64,000 bases of DNA, from contig NZ_QPJO01000002.1 in assembly GCF_003337305.1 (NCBI RefSeq), forward strand, positions 682,001 through 746,000, read 5' to 3'. Source of the stretch: Winogradskyella arenosi. Lineage in GTDB: Bacteria; Bacteroidota; Bacteroidia; Flavobacteriales; Flavobacteriaceae. The position numbers and the translations under genes were made by a program. This document shows, piece by piece, positions 25,727 to 34,288 of the stretch (positions within the stretch are counted from its first letter, which is position 1; the number at the start of each line of letters is the position of its first letter). The notes beneath the pieces are model-generated. The model was given only the letters and a program-made list of their open reading frames with translations, searched no databases and was not told the DNA's origin.

Positions 25727-26668
25727 CTAAGAGGGCTTAGAAGTTGCTTTCTTATCTTCTAAATATACACGTGTACGCGGTAAACTCTGAGGATAATTCT
25801 TTTGAATAAAGTCAATCATTTTCTCACGAACATGAACTCTTAAGTCCCATGCTGTTGGAGAATTCTTCGCACTTACTAAAATTCTAATTTCTACGGAATC
25901 GGCTTTAGAGTCTGTAACCTGTAAAACGTTGACTTGCTTATCCCAAAGTGGTGAGTTTTCTAGGATTGTGGTTAAAGCTTGTCGTAATTCATCAAACGGA
26001 ACATGGTAATCGGTATGTAAAAAGACGGAGCCTATAATATCTGCAGAGGTTCGGGTCCAATTTTGAAAAGGGTTTTCTAAGAAATATGTGGAAGGCAGTA
26101 CCAATCTTCGTTTATCCCATAAACGGATCACTACGTAAGTAAGATTAATTTCTTCAATCCAACCCCATTCATTTTCCACAACAACAGCATCGTCAATTCT
26201 AAAGGGTTGTGTAAAAGCAATCTGAATTCCTGCCAGTAAGGCACCAACAACTTTCTGTGCCGATAGACCTATTATGATCCCGGCTAAACCTGCTGAAGCA
26301 AATATTCCGTAGCCAATTTTCTTAATACTATTAAAGGATAAAAGAATAAAGCCTACCGCGAATAAGCCAATAATAAAGATGACGATTTTTTCAAGCAGAT
26401 TAATCTGCGTGTACATTTTTCTAGCTTCAAGATTATCTTCAGCATTAATATCATAGCGTTTTAAAAATAAGGCCTTTCCTTTTCTTAATAGGATAATTAA
26501 AAGCCAAGCAAAACATATAATGAGAAAATTATTCCTTTGAGGCACTAATATACTGCTTTCGAAACCCTCATTATTGGTCATTGTTGCAATGACATTGATA
26601 ATGCCTTCAATATTAAAAAAAATGAGAATAAGTGAAATACAAATAATAAGCTGCAAGGATCTTTTCAT
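25727..26668 (-). CDS. MscS-type mechanosensitive ion channel
   Basis: This 313-aa channel has transmembrane helices at about residues 4-22, 40-58 and 84-105. The pore-lining TM3 (GIFASAGLAGIIIGLSAQKVVGALLAGIQ, split here around 120-148) has the alternating Gly/Ala pattern. The MscS beta domain follows (FTQPFRIDDAVVVENEWGWIEEINLTYVVIRLWD...LVLPSTYFLENPFQNW). These channels release osmolytes on hypo-osmotic shock. The frame extends to a TTG at 26716, but ATG 26668 yields a natural N-terminus. Confidence 0.93.
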   Translation of the reverse strand: MKRSLQLIICISLILIFFNIEGIINVIATMTNNEGFESSILVPQRNNFLIICFAWLLIILLRKGKALFLKRYDINAEDNLEARKMYTQINLLEKIVIFIIGLFAVGFILLSFNSIKKIGYGIFASAGLAGIIIGLSAQKVVGALLAGIQIAFTQPFRIDDAVVVENEWGWIEEINLTYVVIRLWDKRRLVLPSTYFLENPFQNWTRTSADIIGSVFLHTDYHVPFDELRQALTTILENSPLWDKQVNVLQVTDSKADSVEIRILVSAKNSPTAWDLRVHVREKMIDFIQKNYPQSLPRTRVYLEDKKATSKPS

Positions 26669-26845
26669 AATAACAATAAGTATTAGCGTTAATTCAATAT
26701 TTTTTTCGTTTGGCAATCTCCTAGAAATGTACGTAAATCCTTAATTCATCTCAAAAAAATATTAGTTGAAATGATTTTAAGGCGGGTTCAAACATAATTT
26801 TATGGTAAACTAATGCTAAATGCCCATTTTTAAGCTTGTTTTATT

Positions 26846-26853
26846 TAGCTTTG
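26846..26853 (+). promoter_or_regulatory. -7 box (TAGCTTTG) for the AGCS symporter
   Basis: TAnnTTTG match 48 bp upstream of the ATG at 26902; leader about 40 nt. No clear -33 element. Confidence 0.45.
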
Positions 26854-26901
26854 ATTTGGAATTAAAAATAGATCATCTCTTAACAGACCGCCTATTAACT
26901 T

Positions 26902-28278
26902 ATGAATTTTATAAATCAATTACTTAGCGAGTTTTCATCTTTAGCGTGGGGATTACCCTTACTCATCCTATTAATAGGAGGCGGTTTATATTTATTAATA
27001 CGATCTCATTTTGCACCGTTTCGATACCTTGGGCATGCCTTAAATATACTTCGAGGCAAATATGATGACCCTAATGATCCTGGTGACATCTCGCATTTTC
27101 AAGCGCTAACAACCGCGTTGTCGGCGACCGTAGGGATGGGAAACATTGCAGGGGTTGCAGTCGCTATTTCTATTGGTGGACCAGGTGCGGTGTTTTGGAT
27201 GTGGCTTAGTGCTATAATAGGAATGTCTACTAAATTTTTTACCTCCACTTTAGCCATAATGTTTAGAGGTAAAGATAGTAATGGCGATATACAGGGCGGC
27301 CCCATGTATTTTATTACAGAAGGACTAGGGAAATCTTGGAAACCCTTAGCTGTTTTTTTTAGTTTCTGTGGGCTTATTGGCGCCTTACCAGTGTTTAATG
27401 TGAATCAACTGACACAAGCCTTAAATGATATTTTACTGATTCCTAATGGGGTTGAAGTTGGTCTAAAAACCAATATTATTATAGGACTTATACTGATAAG
27501 TATTACTGCTTTGGTGATTTTAGGAGGGATTAAGCGTATCGGTACAGTCGCTTCGCGTTTGGTGCCTAGTATGGTGTTTCTCTATTTTATTTTGGTGATC
27601 ATTATTTTAATTGCCCATTATGATGTTTTAGGCTATTATTTAAAACTCATTTTTACAGATGCTTTTGCAGCCAATTATTATCCTAAAGACGATACTTTTT
27701 TAGGTGGGGTTTTAGGAGCTTTAATTTTACACGGTATTAAGCGTGGTGCATTTTCTAATGAAGCGGGTATTGGTACCGCCCCTATGGCGCATGGAGCGGC
27801 AAAAACCGACGAGCCTATTAGAGAAGGTTTGGTGGCTATGCTAGGTCCTGCAATTGATACTTTAGTGGTTTGTACACTTACCGCTTTGGCTATTTTAGTA
27901 ACTGGGGTTTGGGAAACAACATCGAATAATGGAGTGAGTCTTACGGCCTCTGCCTTTGCGGATGTAATGCCGGTTTATGGAAAGTATCTACTACTGATCT
28001 GTATTGCCGTCTTTAGTATGAGTTCACTGTTTTCATACTCCTACTACGGTACAAAATGTATGGCCTTCTTATTTGGAGCCGATAAAAAGCACTATTATAA
28101 CTACTTCTATATTTTAAGTATTCTTATTGGGGCAACCACAAGTCTAAGTATGATGATTAATCTTATTGATGGGGTGTTTGCACTCATGGCCATTCCAACG
28201 ATGGTGGCGACTATTATTTTAGCGCCAAAGGTGACCAAGGAATTAAAGCGTTATACCAAACGGATGAAAGCGTCTTAG
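26902..28278 (+). CDS. Sodium:alanine/glycine symporter (AGCS family)
   Basis: This 458-aa inner-membrane transporter has about 10-11 helices and the AGCS signature regions: GNIAGVAVAISIGGPGAVFWMW, the GGPMYFI loop, KRGAFSNEAGIGTAPMAHGAA, and SSLFSYSYYG near the C-terminus. Family members import alanine or glycine with Na+. Substrate specificity cannot be read reliably from the sequence. The gene stands alone; it ends 7 bp before the convergent AraC regulator, with no visible terminator between them. Confidence 0.93.
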   Translation: MNFINQLLSEFSSLAWGLPLLILLIGGGLYLLIRSHFAPFRYLGHALNILRGKYDDPNDPGDISHFQALTTALSATVGMGNIAGVAVAISIGGPGAVFWMWLSAIIGMSTKFFTSTLAIMFRGKDSNGDIQGGPMYFITEGLGKSWKPLAVFFSFCGLIGALPVFNVNQLTQALNDILLIPNGVEVGLKTNIIIGLILISITALVILGGIKRIGTVASRLVPSMVFLYFILVIIILIAHYDVLGYYLKLIFTDAFAANYYPKDDTFLGGVLGALILHGIKRGAFSNEAGIGTAPMAHGAAKTDEPIREGLVAMLGPAIDTLVVCTLTALAILVTGVWETTSNNGVSLTASAFADVMPVYGKYLLLICIAVFSMSSLFSYSYYGTKCMAFLFGADKKHYYNYFYILSILIGATTSLSMMINLIDGVFALMAIPTMVATIILAPKVTKELKRYTKRMKAS

Positions 28279-28285
28279 TCTTTGT

Positions 28286-29206
28286 TTAATGCGAAGGGCT
28301 AATGGAGGCTTTAAACTGCTGAGGGGTCATCAGTTCCATTTTTTTAAATTGTCTGTTAAAGTAGCTGGTATTATTAAAGCCAGATTGAAATGCGATTTCA
28401 GACATCCTTAAGTTTTTGGAAGATTTAATAAGCTTCTTGGCAAATTTTATTTTTTCAGAATTGATATAATCAATAGGTGAAATCCCCAACGTGTTTTTAA
28501 ATTGTTTATGAAAATGCGAGGTGCTCATATAGGCCTTCTTCGCTAAGAGGTCTACCGTAATATCTTTATTCGTTAAATTATCCTTGATAAATTTAATTAC
28601 AGTACCAATACGTGTATCTGAAAAACTATGGGTATCACTAGTAATTAAACGTTTGGCCTTGGTCTGAAGGAGGCGTACAATTAATTCTTGTAGCATTAAA
28701 TCTAATAGAACGTCCTTAGAGCTGTTGTTGTCGGTAAACGTATAGGTGAGACGCTTTATAAGGTGGTTCACATCTTCATTATTGATTAAGTGAGATGAGG
28801 TTTCATCTAAATTCCATTTGTTATTTTCATCTTCAATAGCCGCATTAAAATTAAATTTTCCAACAACCTCTTTTATTTTAATCGCATCAATCCCTAATGC
28901 TAAACATTGGGTAGGCTTTGTTAAGCTCGCTATCGGGAAATCGATAAGCATTTCTTTATGTGCGGGCATCACTACAGATTCGCCAGGAAAGAAATCAAAG
29001 GCTTCAAAGCCGTCAATATGCATCACTTTTTTTCCTGTAAGCATACTAGCTATTATGGGGAAATCGAAGGTAAGTGCCACTTGTTCGGCCTGTTTATGGG
29101 TTTCATAAATGTTTAATTCGGCATATTCAGCACTATAAATAGTTCTGTTTTCTACTAAAGTACTTAGTTTTCGTTGACTTCTCTGATGGTTAATTAAGGC
29201 GTTCAT
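28286..29206 (-). CDS. AraC-family regulator with AraC_N domain, divergent from aldehyde dehydrogenase
   Basis: This 306-aa regulator has an N-terminal AraC_N (PF06719-type) sensor domain (YETHKQAEQVALTFDFPIIASMLTGKKVMH, PGESVVMPAH). The C-terminal double helix-turn-helix runs from about residue 205: LLAKKAYMSTSHFHKQFKNT and MSEIAFQSGFNNTSYFNRQFKK, ending with the P-Q-F signature. AraC_N regulators often sit next to aldehyde or alcohol dehydrogenase genes and sense small organic compounds. It probably controls the divergent aldehyde dehydrogenase-DUF779-acs operon and itself, since a 21-bp-period direct repeat lies between. The open frame reaches 29314, but ATG 29206 leaves the operator outside the gene. 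Confidence 0.9.
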   Translation of the reverse strand: MNALINHQRSQRKLSTLVENRTIYSAEYAELNIYETHKQAEQVALTFDFPIIASMLTGKKVMHIDGFEAFDFFPGESVVMPAHKEMLIDFPIASLTKPTQCLALGIDAIKIKEVVGKFNFNAAIEDENNKWNLDETSSHLINNEDVNHLIKRLTYTFTDNNSSKDVLLDLMLQELIVRLLQTKAKRLITSDTHSFSDTRIGTVIKFIKDNLTNKDITVDLLAKKAYMSTSHFHKQFKNTLGISPIDYINSEKIKFAKKLIKSSKNLRMSEIAFQSGFNNTSYFNRQFKKMELMTPQQFKASISPSH

Positions 29207-29250
29207 GGTCTGTATTTCAAGAATTGAATTAAAATATTTTGATATAATAG

Positions 29251-29281
29251 ATATGTTCAAAAATAAAGTAAATATGTTCAA
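29251..29281. promoter_or_regulatory. Candidate AraC-type operator: ATATGTTCAA twice, 21 bp apart
   Basis: The 10-mer ATATGTTCAA occurs at 29251-29260 and again at 29272-29281. A 21-bp period is two helical turns, the spacing expected for the tandem half-sites of an AraC-family protein. It lies between the AraC gene and the divergent aldehyde dehydrogenase. Confidence 0.6.
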
Positions 29282-29293
29282 TTTGTTTAGAAA

Positions 29294-29314
29294 TTGATAA
29301 AATAACTTTATCAA
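29294..29314. promoter_or_regulatory. 8-bp perfect inverted repeat in the same divergent region
   Basis: TTGATAAA (29294-29301) and TTTATCAA (29307-29314) form a perfect palindrome with a 5-bp spacer. It is a possible second operator site 65 bp upstream of the aldehyde dehydrogenase start. Confidence 0.45.
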
Positions 29315-29378
29315 AATTACTAATTAGATAATTTTTTAGCTAATAAAACACTAAAATAATAAATAAACACAAAAAGGT

Positions 29379-30878
29379 ATGAGTTATTCAAAACCAAAAT
29401 TTAAAGAGAGGTATTCCAACTTTATTAACGGAGAATTTGTGCCACCAGTAGGTGGAGAATATTTTGAAAACACCTCTCCGGTAGACGGCACTTTAATTGC
29501 AAAGTATCCAAGATCGCAGAAGGAAGATGTGGAAAATGCTGTAGCGGCTGCCAATGCGGCTAAAGAGGCTTGGGGAAATACTTCAGCAACAGAACGCGCA
29601 ACACTTCTAAATAAAGTGGCCGATATAATTGAAGAGAATTTAGAAGAATTTGCTGTCGTAGAAACCTGTGATAATGGTAAACCAATCCGCGAAACTCTAA
29701 ATGCGGATGTTCCATTATCTGTAGATCACTGGCGTTATTTCGCTGCTTGTATTCGATCGGAAGAAGGAAGTGCCACCGAATTAGACCAGCACACCTTGTC
29801 TATGAATATAAAAGAACCTTTAGGGGTGATCGGACAAATTATTCCATGGAATTTTCCACTTTTAATGTTGTCATGGAAACTGCCTCCGGCTTTAGCTACA
29901 GGGAATTGTGTGGTTTTAAAACCTGCAGAACAAACGCCTTCATCGGCAACTTTACTCATGGAAAAAATTGCAGATGTTTTTCCTCCTGGAGTTTTAAATA
30001 TTGTGCATGGTTTTGGTCCGGAAGCCGGAAAACCCTTAGCATCGAGTCCTAATGTAGATAAAGTTGCCTTTACAGGAGAAACGACGACCGGACAATTAAT
30101 TATGCAGTATGCTTCTAAAAACCTCAATCCTGTGACAATGGAGTTGGGTGGAAAGTCACCTAATGTTTTCTTTAATAGTGTAATGGATGCGGATGATGCA
30201 TATTTAGATAAAGCTATTGAAGGTGCAGTTTTATTCGCTTTTAATCAAGGTGAAGTCTGTACTTGTCCTTCTAGAATTTTAGTGCAAGAAGATATTTACG
30301 ATGCTTTTATGGCGCGAGTTATAGAGCGCACTGAAGCCATTGTACAAACCAGTCCTTACGATATAAACTCTATGGTTGGCGCTCAGGCTTCTAATGATCA
30401 GTATGAAAAAATACAATCGTATTTTAAAATTGGTAGAGAAGAAGGCGCAAAGGTGTTAACCGGAGGAGAAGCTAATAAATTAGACGGCGAATTGGCCAAT
30501 GGCTATTATATTAAACCTACCATTTTAGAGGGACATAATAAAATGCGCGTTTTCCAAGAAGAGATTTTTGGTCCTGTGGTATGTGTTACCAAATTTAAGG
30601 ATGAAGCGGAAGCTATTGCTATTGCAAACGATACACTTTATGGTTTAGGGGCCGGGGTTTGGACGCGAGATGCACACCAGCTATATCGAATACCACGTGC
30701 CATTAAAGCCGGACGTGTTTGGGTGAACTGTTACCATGCTTATCCTGCACACGCGCCGTTTGGAGGTTATAAAAAATCTGGATTTGGAAGAGAAAATCAC
30801 TTAATGATGATGAGTCATTACAGACAGACCAAGAACATGTTAATCTCTTACGATAAAAATAAATTAGGCTTTTTTTAG
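29379..30878 (+). CDS. NAD-dependent aldehyde (acetaldehyde) dehydrogenase, ExaC/AldB-like
   Basis: This 499-aa ALDH oxidises an aldehyde, most probably acetaldehyde, to the acid. The sequence shows [23 protein letters not shown] (cofactor site region, about 155-177), the catalytic Glu in [11 protein letters not shown] (about 254-264) and the catalytic Cys in [12 protein letters not shown] (C294). The GEVCTCPSR form and the [31 protein letters not shown] end fit the ExaC/AldB group. The following DUF779 and acetyl-CoA synthetase genes complete a route aldehyde to acetate to acetyl-CoA. The divergent AraC gene is its likely regulator. Confidence 0.95.
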   Translation: MSYSKPKFKERYSNFINGEFVPPVGGEYFENTSPVDGTLIAKYPRSQKEDVENAVAAANAAKEAWGNTSATERATLLNKVADIIEENLEEFAVVETCDNGKPIRETLNADVPLSVDHWRYFAACIRSEEGSATELDQHTLSMNIKEPLGVIGQIIPWNFPLLMLSWKLPPALATGNCVVLKPAEQTPSSATLLMEKIADVFPPGVLNIVHGFGPEAGKPLASSPNVDKVAFTGETTTGQLIMQYASKNLNPVTMELGGKSPNVFFNSVMDADDAYLDKAIEGAVLFAFNQGEVCTCPSRILVQEDIYDAFMARVIERTEAIVQTSPYDINSMVGAQASNDQYEKIQSYFKIGREEGAKVLTGGEANKLDGELANGYYIKPTILEGHNKMRVFQEEIFGPVVCVTKFKDEAEAIAIANDTLYGLGAGVWTRDAHQLYRIPRAIKAGRVWVNCYHAYPAHAPFGGYKKSGFGRENHLMMMSHYRQTKNMLISYDKNKLGFF

Positions 30879-30896
30879 AAGTTGATTAATAGCGAT

Positions 30897-30933
30897 AAGG
30901 CTGAATTGTTAATCAATAATTCAGCCTTTTTTA
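30897..30933 (+). terminator. Terminator-like hairpin between aldehyde dehydrogenase and DUF779
   Basis: Perfect 11-bp stem (30897-30907 with 30918-30928), 10-nt loop and T-run to 30932. It lies within what looks like one operon and may lower, rather than stop, expression of the downstream genes. Confidence 0.75.
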
Positions 30934-30946
30934 ATACTAAGACATT

Positions 30947-31303
30947 ATGAAACGCGTAGAAATAACAGATAAAGCGGCAGAAGTTGTAAGGCAATTAAAA
31001 GCCAAACATGGCGAGTTGATATTCCATCAAAGTGGGGGATGTTGTGACGGGTCTGCTCCAATGATTTTTGAAAAAGGGGAGATGTATTTAGACGACAGTG
31101 ATGTGCATCTAGGCAATGTTGAAGGTGTTGACTTTTACATGCATCAAGATCAGTTTGAATATTGGAAACATACCCATCTTACCGTAGATGTTACCGAAGG
31201 ACGAGGGGCAAGTTTTTCTTTAGAAATTCCTTTAGGACTGCGGTTTTTGATTCATTCTAGATTATTAACCGAAGAAGAATCTTTATTTTTTAATTCAAAA
31301 TAA
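30947..31303 (+). CDS. DUF779 family protein
   Basis: This 118-aa protein has the DUF779 pattern: ITDKAAEVVRQLKAKHGELIFHQSGGCCDGSAPM, then DVHLGNVEGVDFYMHQDQFEYWKHTHLTVDV and GRGASFSLEIPLGLRFLI. The conserved GGCCDGSxP cysteines and the H-x-Q...H residues look like a metal or redox site. DUF779 genes are recurrent neighbours of aldehyde and alcohol dehydrogenases in many phyla, as here between the ALDH and acs genes. A role in aldehyde handling or enzyme maturation is inferred from that linkage only. Confidence 0.9.
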   Translation: MKRVEITDKAAEVVRQLKAKHGELIFHQSGGCCDGSAPMIFEKGEMYLDDSDVHLGNVEGVDFYMHQDQFEYWKHTHLTVDVTEGRGASFSLEIPLGLRFLIHSRLLTEEESLFFNSK

Positions 31304-31338
31304 CTATCTTTTTAAACTGAAAACAATAGAAAATAAAA

Positions 31339-33246
31339 ATGAGTAATTATCATATAAAACATTTAGAAGAATATTATCAAGTATACCGTAAATCGGTAAG
31401 GAATCCTGAAGTGTTTTGGGAAGAAATTGCTGAAGAACATTTTATGTGGCGCAAAAAATGGGATGAGGTCTTAAGCTGGGATTTTTCCAAACCCGATATT
31501 AAGTGGTTTCAAGGGGCGGAGCTTAACATTACAGAAAACTGTATAGATAGGCATCTCTATACGAGAGGAGATAAAACGGCGATTATTTTTGAGCCTAATG
31601 ACCCCTCTGAAGCGGCCGAACATATTAGCTACAAGCAGTTGCACCAACGGGTTTGTAAATTCGCAAATGTTCTTAAAGAAAAAGGAATTGAAAAGGGCGA
31701 TCGGGTTTGTATTTATTTACCGATGATCCCCGAATTAGCCATTGCTACTTTAGCTTGTGCACGTATCGGAGCTATTCACTCTGTGGTGTTTGCGGGATTT
31801 TCATCTTCTGCATTGGCAACCCGAATAAATGATTCTGAATGTAAAATGGTAATTACTAGCGATGGGTCTTATCGCGGATCAAAAGCCATTGATTTAAAAG
31901 GCATCGTTGATGAAGCTCTAGAAGGCTGTCCTTCAATTAAAAATGTGTTAGTGGTAAAGCGAATCCATTCAGAAATTGAGATGAAAGCCGGACGTGATTT
32001 TTGGTTACAACCTTTATTGGAAAATGCCGCCGAGCAATGTGAACCTGAAATTATGAAAGCTGAAGATCCTTTATTTATTTTATATACTTCAGGCTCTACA
32101 GGAAAACCAAAAGGTATGGTGCATACCACGGCAGGCTATATGGTGTATACCGCCTATACGTTTAAGAATGTATTTCAATATAGAGAAAAAGATGTGTATT
32201 GGTGTACGGCCGATATTGGGTGGATTACCGGACATAGTTATATTGTTTATGGGCCGCTGTGTAATGGCGCGACGACCGTTTTATTTGAAGGGGTTCCAAG
32301 TTATCCTAACTTCGGTCGCTTCTGGGAAATTGTAGAAAAGCATAAAGTGAATCAATTTTATACGGCGCCAACAGCCATTAGAGCCTTGGCAAAAGAAGGG
32401 GTAGAGCATTTAGAAAAGCACGATTTATCATCGCTTAAAGTCTTAGGAACCGTTGGTGAACCTATTAATGAAGAAGCTTGGCACTGGTACGATGATAACG
32501 TCGGAAAGAAAAAATCGCCTATTGTGGATACGTGGTGGCAAACCGAAACAGGTGGAATTATGATAACACCCATTGCTTTTGCAACGCCTACAAAACCCAC
32601 CTATGCCACCTTGCCTTTTATTGGTATTCAACCGGCGTTAATGGATGAACATGGCGAGGAAATAAAAGGAAACCAAGTAGACGGACGATTGTGTGTAAAA
32701 TTTCCATGGCCTAGTATGGCACGTACCATTTGGAGCGATCACCAGCGTTATAAAGACACCTATTTCTCAGCCTATGAAGGTAAATATTTTACAGGTGATG
32801 GCGCCTTACGTGATGAGGTGGGCTATTACAGAATAACGGGTCGTGTGGATGATGTAATTATTGTTTCAGGGCACAACTTAGGAACTGCTCCTATTGAAGA
32901 TGCGATTAACGAACACCCTGCTGTGGCAGAAAGTGCTATTGTTGGTTTCCCTCATGATGTGAAAGGAAATGCCCTTTACGGTTATGTGACCTTAAAAGAA
33001 ACGGGAGAAAGTAGAAATCATGACAACCTACGTAAGGAAATCAATCAGCTCATTACGGAGCAAATTGGTCCTATTGCTAAGTTGAATAAAATTCAGTTTA
33101 CAAATGGATTACCTAAAACCCGAAGTGGTAAAATTATGCGTCGTATTTTAAGAAAGATAGCCAGCAATGATACCAGTAACCTTGGCGATACAAGTACCTT
33201 ATTAAATCCTGAAATTGTACAGGAAATTATGGATAATGTCTTGTAG
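31339..33246 (+). CDS. acs: Acetyl-CoA synthetase (AMP-forming)
   Basis: This 635-aa enzyme converts acetate, ATP and CoA to acetyl-CoA. Motifs include FILYTSGSTGKPKGMVHT (P-loop-like A3, about 247-264), TWWQTETGGIM (A5), YFTGDGALRDEVGYYRITGRVDDVI, and PKTRSGKIMRR with the conserved acylatable Lys near 599. Length is typical for Acs. It follows the aldehyde dehydrogenase and DUF779 genes in the same direction (35-bp gap), so acetate produced upstream can be activated directly. Propionate as an alternative substrate cannot be excluded. Confidence 0.96.
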   Translation: MSNYHIKHLEEYYQVYRKSVRNPEVFWEEIAEEHFMWRKKWDEVLSWDFSKPDIKWFQGAELNITENCIDRHLYTRGDKTAIIFEPNDPSEAAEHISYKQLHQRVCKFANVLKEKGIEKGDRVCIYLPMIPELAIATLACARIGAIHSVVFAGFSSSALATRINDSECKMVITSDGSYRGSKAIDLKGIVDEALEGCPSIKNVLVVKRIHSEIEMKAGRDFWLQPLLENAAEQCEPEIMKAEDPLFILYTSGSTGKPKGMVHTTAGYMVYTAYTFKNVFQYREKDVYWCTADIGWITGHSYIVYGPLCNGATTVLFEGVPSYPNFGRFWEIVEKHKVNQFYTAPTAIRALAKEGVEHLEKHDLSSLKVLGTVGEPINEEAWHWYDDNVGKKKSPIVDTWWQTETGGIMITPIAFATPTKPTYATLPFIGIQPALMDEHGEEIKGNQVDGRLCVKFPWPSMARTIWSDHQRYKDTYFSAYEGKYFTGDGALRDEVGYYRITGRVDDVIIVSGHNLGTAPIEDAINEHPAVAESAIVGFPHDVKGNALYGYVTLKETGESRNHDNLRKEINQLITEQIGPIAKLNKIQFTNGLPKTRSGKIMRRILRKIASNDTSNLGDTSTLLNPEIVQEIMDNVL

Positions 33247-33248
33247 TT

Positions 33249-33410
33249 TTAAGAATCGTTGGCTTTTTTAGTCTTAGCAAGTTCTACAATGGCTTTTAAG
33301 CGCGCTTTTCGTTCTTCAGATTTAGACTTCAATTTATTCTTTTTCTGAGCGATTAACCTGCTGTGTTTAGCTTTGTTTACGGTATTTTTTTCACGTCCTT
33401 TTTTAGGCAT
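33249..33410 (-). CDS. Small basic protein of unknown function (53 aa)
   Basis: The 53-aa product starts MPKKGREKNTVNKAKHSRL and is rich in Lys/Arg (KNKLKSKSEERKARLKAIVE). It ends in a probable helix with LAKTKKANDS. It looks like a nucleic-acid- or ribosome-associated small protein, and I believe similar short ORFs occur in other Flavobacteriaceae, but I cannot name a family. An upstream start gives nine extra residues; ATG 33410 is more natural. It is convergent with acs, with only 2 bp between the stops. Confidence 0.6.
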   Translation of the reverse strand: MPKKGREKNTVNKAKHSRLIAQKKNKLKSKSEERKARLKAIVELAKTKKANDS

Positions 33411-33535
33411 AATTTCGGAATAAGTATCAAGGCACAAAATTACGCATAATTTAATATATTGTTAATGGCATTGTAGTCTGCTTTTAGGCTACTATGCCAT
33501 TTTTGTTTTTTATCTTCGCCAACAAATAAAAAAAT

Positions 33536-34198
33536 ATGAAGCTGAAAGCCGTTTTGTTTGACATGGATGGGGTAATTGTAGATACCGAACCCTTACACCG
33601 AAAAGCCTATTTTCATATGTTCGATGAGGTGAATATAGAGGTGTCAGAACCTTTATTTGAATCTTTTACAGGACAGTCAACCATTAATGTTTGTAGACGT
33701 GTAGTCGATCAGTTTGGTTTGAATGAAACGCCAGAATACCTGGTGAGCTTAAAACGTAAACATTATAAATACTTGTTTGATCACGGGGAGCTCGATCTTA
33801 TTGAAGGGGTTTTTGATCGTATTCAAGATTTTTATAACAATGGACTAACGTTAGTGGTGGCATCATCGGCTTCTATGCCAGGAATCAATCTTATTTTTGA
33901 ACGTTTTAATCTCAATCCTTATTTCAGTGCTAAATTTAGTGGTGCAGATTTAAAAGAATCTAAGCCACATCCTGAAATTTTCCTTAAAGCCGCAGCACAT
34001 ACCGGATTTGATAAATCGGAATGTATGGTTATTGAAGATTCTACAAATGGGATTAAAGCCGCTAATGCCGCTAATATCTTTTGCGTGGGCTATAAAAGTG
34101 TTAATTCTAAAAATCAAGATTATGACAATGCAGATTACGTCATTTCTGATTTTAGTGAAATTGCTTACGCTAAACATAAGGACTTTTTTAAGTCTTAA
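33536..34198 (+). CDS. HAD-family sugar phosphatase/beta-phosphoglucomutase-like protein
   Basis: This 220-aa HAD-IA protein has motif I FDMDGVIVDTEPLHRKAY (residues 8-25, with the DxD pair and the TEPLHxxAY stretch of the beta-PGM/YniC group), motif II VVASSAS, motif III Lys in ESKPHPEIFL, and motif IV MVIEDSTNGIKAA. Such enzymes act on small sugar phosphates (mutase or phosphatase). The neighbours give no pathway. The cap domain lies at about 20-90, as expected. Confidence 0.88.
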   Translation: MKLKAVLFDMDGVIVDTEPLHRKAYFHMFDEVNIEVSEPLFESFTGQSTINVCRRVVDQFGLNETPEYLVSLKRKHYKYLFDHGELDLIEGVFDRIQDFYNNGLTLVVASSASMPGINLIFERFNLNPYFSAKFSGADLKESKPHPEIFLKAAAHTGFDKSECMVIEDSTNGIKAANAANIFCVGYKSVNSKNQDYDNADYVISDFSEIAYAKHKDFFKS

Positions 34199-34230
34199 AT
34201 TTAAGCCTGTCTAAGCTTAAAAAAATGTAA

Positions 34231-34267
34231 AAAAAAATGTTGCTAAATTTTAGCAACATTTTTTTTT
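34231..34267. terminator. Bidirectional intrinsic terminator
   Basis: A long near-perfect palindrome (arms 34231-34247 and 34249-34265, including the core TGTTGCTAAA) with A-run and T-run ends. It separates the HAD gene (plus) from the receptor gene (minus). Confidence 0.88.
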
Positions 34268-34288
34268 ATAATAGTGGTGTTCTCAGGT

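Noticed and set aside
29207..29314. N-terminal extension of the AraC-type protein
   Set aside because: It would code through the operator-like repeats and adds an AT-rich, family-unlike leader; ATG 29206 is preferred.
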